From the NCBI GenBank assembly GCA_964425915.1, contig CAYROO010000001.1, positions 248,001 through 312,000 on the forward strand: a stretch of 64,000 nt of DNA. The letters are read 5' to 3'. The translations under genes were made by a program, and so were the position numbers. The notes beneath the pieces were generated by a model. It did not search any database. It was not told the DNA's origin and worked only from the letters and a program-made list of their open reading frames with translations. Below, one piece after another: positions 62,178 to 64,000 of this stretch; the stretch's first letter is position 1, and each line of letters starts with the position of its first letter. Source of the stretch: Polycyclovorans sp964425915. Lineage in GTDB: Bacteria > Pseudomonadota > Gammaproteobacteria > Nevskiales > Nevskiaceae.

Positions 62178-63064
62178 CCATCCTCAGCGAAGCCCATCAC
62201 TTCACCAGCCAGGGCCTGCGCTGCGCCGGCACCTTGATGCGGCCCGCCAAACGCAGCAAGAAAACCCCCCTCATCCTGATGGCGCATGGCTTTGCAGCCG
62301 AGCGCGGGTTTCGGCTGCCGGCCTTTGCCGAGCGCTTTGTTGCTGCCGGCTATGCCGCCTTCCTGTTCGACTACCGCAACTTCGGCGACAGCGAAGGACA
62401 GCCGCGTCACTGGGTGGACCCCTGGCGCCACCATCAGGACTGGCGCGCGGCCCTGGCCTACGTGCAGACCCTGCCCGGCATTGACCTCGATCGGATTGTG
62501 CTGTGGGGATCGTCCTTCTCCGGGGGGCATGTGCTGCAGATCGCGTCGGAACGTCCGCGCATCGCGGCGGTGATCAGCCAGGTCCCCCATGTCGACGGCC
62601 TGGCCACCCTGCGTCAGATGCCGCTGGGACAGGTGATCAAGGGCACCGTTGCCGGCCTCCGCGACACCGTGGGCCGCCTGTTCGGGCGCCCGCACTATGT
62701 CCCGGTGGTGGGACGCCCCGGCAGTTTTGCCGCAATGACCACCCCGGAAACCTACGACGGCTGGTACGCCATCGTCCCCGAGGACAGCGCCTGGGAAAAC
62801 CGCGTGCTGGGACGCGCCTTCCTCGGGGTCCCCCTGTTCAGCCCGATCCGGCGCGCGCCGCGGATCGCCGTGCCAACCCTGGTGATCGCCGGCAAGGACG
62901 ACAGCATCACACCGCCCGCCGCCGCCGAACGGACCGCCGCCCGCATCCCCGATGCTGAATTTCACTGCCTCGACACCAATCACTTCGGCCCCTACGTGGA
63001 CCCGGTTTTCGAGACCAACATCGCGCTGCAGCTGGACTTCCTGCAGCGGCGCCTGGGGATGTAG
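62174..63064 (+). CDS. Alpha/beta hydrolase
   Basis: 296 residues. LILMAHGFAAERGFRLPAFAERFV (oxyanion His-Gly), nucleophile Ser114 in VLWGSSFSGGHV, acid in VIAGKDDSITPP and His in LDTNHFGPY. It resembles acetyl-xylan-esterase/dienelactone-hydrolase-like enzymes without closer assignment. Its start overlaps the lipoprotein gene. Confidence 0.88.
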   Translation: MTILSEAHHFTSQGLRCAGTLMRPAKRSKKTPLILMAHGFAAERGFRLPAFAERFVAAGYAAFLFDYRNFGDSEGQPRHWVDPWRHHQDWRAALAYVQTLPGIDLDRIVLWGSSFSGGHVLQIASERPRIAAVISQVPHVDGLATLRQMPLGQVIKGTVAGLRDTVGRLFGRPHYVPVVGRPGSFAAMTTPETYDGWYAIVPEDSAWENRVLGRAFLGVPLFSPIRRAPRIAVPTLVIAGKDDSITPPAAAERTAARIPDAEFHCLDTNHFGPYVDPVFETNIALQLDFLQRRLGM

Positions 63065-63084
63065 CGAATTTCTGTATACCTTGT

Positions 63085-63176
63085 GTAGAGGAAAACTGGG
63101 ACGGTTAAGCTTGTAGCGAACCCTCCCAGACCTCCCTGGTCTGTTGCCCCGCCCCCCTACGGCGGGGCTTTTTTTT
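63085..63176 (+). ncRNA. Candidate small RNA downstream of the hydrolase gene
   Basis: Between 63065 and 63176 there is no ORF. The stretch folds as stem 1, CTGGGA-C-GGTT (63096-63106) with AACC-C-TCCCAG (63119-63129); stem 2, GACC (63129-63132) with GGTC (63138-63141) around TCCCT; and the terminator. A TATACC box at about 63075-63080 could start it near 63087. Loops are C-rich (CCTCCCT, CCCCCTA), as in small RNAs that bind ribosome-binding sites. Alternatively it is the 3' UTR of the hydrolase transcript. Confidence 0.4.
63146..63176 (+). terminator. Rho-independent terminator
   Basis: Stem GCCCCGCC (63146-63153), loop CCCCTAC, GGCGGGGC (63161-63168), then a run of T. Confidence 0.92.
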
Positions 63177-63282
63177 GTGTGCTCCCGGGGCGGTGCCGGA
63201 CGTCGGCAGCACAAGCTGGTAAAAAGCCGCACGCCGACCTCGGCCCATCCACGCCCCGCACGGGGACGAAGCGAAGACAAAC

Positions 63283-64000
63283 ATGGACAAGATCCCCCAG
63301 AAAGCGGTGTTCATCAGCGGCGGCGGTGCCGGCATCGGACAGGAAGCGGCCCGGCAGTTCCTGGCGGCCGGCTGGCGCGTGGGCGTCGGCGATGTGAACA
63401 CCGACGCGCTGTCCCGCTGCCGGGCGCAACTCGGGGACGCGCTGGAAACCTTCACCCTCGACGTTACCGATGCGGCCCAGTGGCAATCTGTGCTGAAGGC
63501 CTTCTGCGGCGAGGGCGGGCTCGATCTGCTGGTGAACAACGCCGGTGTGCTCAGTGCCGGCCCCTTCGAGTCGATCCCATTGGCAGCGCACAAGCGGCTG
63601 ATCGACATCAACGTCACAGGGGTCATCAACGGCTGCCATTGCGCCCTGCCCTGGCTACGCAAGACGCCGGACCCACGTCTGATCAATATCGCTTCGGCGT
63701 CGGCCATCTACGGACAACCGGACATCGCCTCGTATTCGGCCAGCAAGTTCGCAGTGCGCGCGCTGACCGAGGCGCTCGACATCGAATGGGCCCGCTACGG
63801 CATACAGGTCAGCGCGCTTTGGCCCATCTTCGTCCGCACCGCCATGGTCGATAACGCCCCGGAAATGCGGGCGACGCAGAAGCTCGGGGTGCATCTCAAG
63901 CCGGAAGACGTGGCGGCGGTCATTGTGCGCACCGCCCAGGCCCGGCGTGCCCCCCTGCACGTGCCAGTTGGCCCGCAAGCCGGGTTGTTGCGCAATCTGA
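63283..64000 (+). CDS. Short-chain dehydrogenase/reductase, 3' end beyond the window
   Basis: The first 239 residues of a classical SDR. Cofactor loop ISGGGAGIGQEAAR, Asp in GDVNTDALSR after strand 2 (suggests NAD over NADP), NNAGVLSAGP, catalytic SASAIYGQPDIASYSASKFAVRAL (Ser, Tyr, Lys). The frame stays open to the window end. Upstream, TGCCG-GACGT-CGGCA is an inverted repeat in the leader region. Substrate unknown. Confidence 0.9.
   Translation, partial: MDKIPQKAVFISGGGAGIGQEAARQFLAAGWRVGVGDVNTDALSRCRAQLGDALETFTLDVTDAAQWQSVLKAFCGEGGLDLLVNNAGVLSAGPFESIPLAAHKRLIDINVTGVINGCHCALPWLRKTPDPRLINIASASAIYGQPDIASYSASKFAVRALTEALDIEWARYGIQVSALWPIFVRTAMVDNAPEMRATQKLGVHLKPEDVAAVIVRTAQARRAPLHVPVGPQAGLLRNL

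Overview
The window looks like core chromosome of a GC-rich gammaproteobacterium. Gene order follows blocks known from Pseudomonas aeruginosa: murJ|rpsT, proB-obgE-rpmA-rplU, ispB, gshB-yqgE-ruvX-pyrB-pyrC', der-bamB-yfgM-hisS-ispG-rodZ-pilF-rlmN-ndk, an isc/cysE block, and secF-secD-yajC. The FadI-type thiolase, cytochrome P450, LuxR-type regulator, H-NS and HrcA/sigma32-type groESL control suggest a Nevskiales/Solimonadaceae-like environmental bacterium. That placement is an inference from gene content, not a measured phylogeny. I see no insertion sequence, prophage, CRISPR array or rRNA. The one tRNA is Pro(CGG).

Layout. 1-6104: cell-envelope, ribosome and isoprenoid housekeeping genes (murJ, rpsT, proB, obgE, rpmA, rplU, ispB, tRNA-Pro), plus a GcvA-like LysR gene with a structured, terminator-ended region running away from it. 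6252-11680: a QmcA/NfeD-like membrane pair, a class I amidotransferase, and on the other strand a DUF2298-GtrA-GtrB-like cassette that looks like a polyprenyl-phosphate-linked glycosylation unit. 11743-13901: groES-groEL with a CIRCE element and a sigma32-like promoter. 14033-21598: thiolase, gshB, an apbE-NusG_II-Gx-transporter trio, yqgE, ruvX, pyrB and a non-catalytic pyrC'. 21700-24095: pilH-pilJ without pilI or chpA. 24284-35000: pckA and mixed metabolic and envelope genes, including a stand-alone GspE/PilB-type ATPase. 35215-49401: a LuxR regulator facing a long minus-strand run from cysE to der, with a reduced isc block, preceded by hns. 49477-52645: yajC-secD-secF. 52795-64000: DUF1295, DUF1415, lipocalin, MAPEG, P450, acyltransferase, glutathione-S-transferase-like genes, a large lipoprotein with a hydrolase, a second candidate small RNA, and a truncated SDR gene.

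The most informative departures from the expected gene order are as follows. The isc operon has lost iscR, hscA, hscB, fdx and iscX, carries two cysteine desulfurases, and has an IscU-like scaffold lacking one ligand cysteine. apbE-NusG_II-Gx occupies the place between gshB and yqgE. The pil chemosensory genes are reduced to pilH-pilJ and lie on the other side of pyrC'. There are two candidate small RNAs, one of them divergent from a LysR gene in an arrangement like gcvA-gcvB. Functional calls rest on reading motifs and gene order only; no database search was run.
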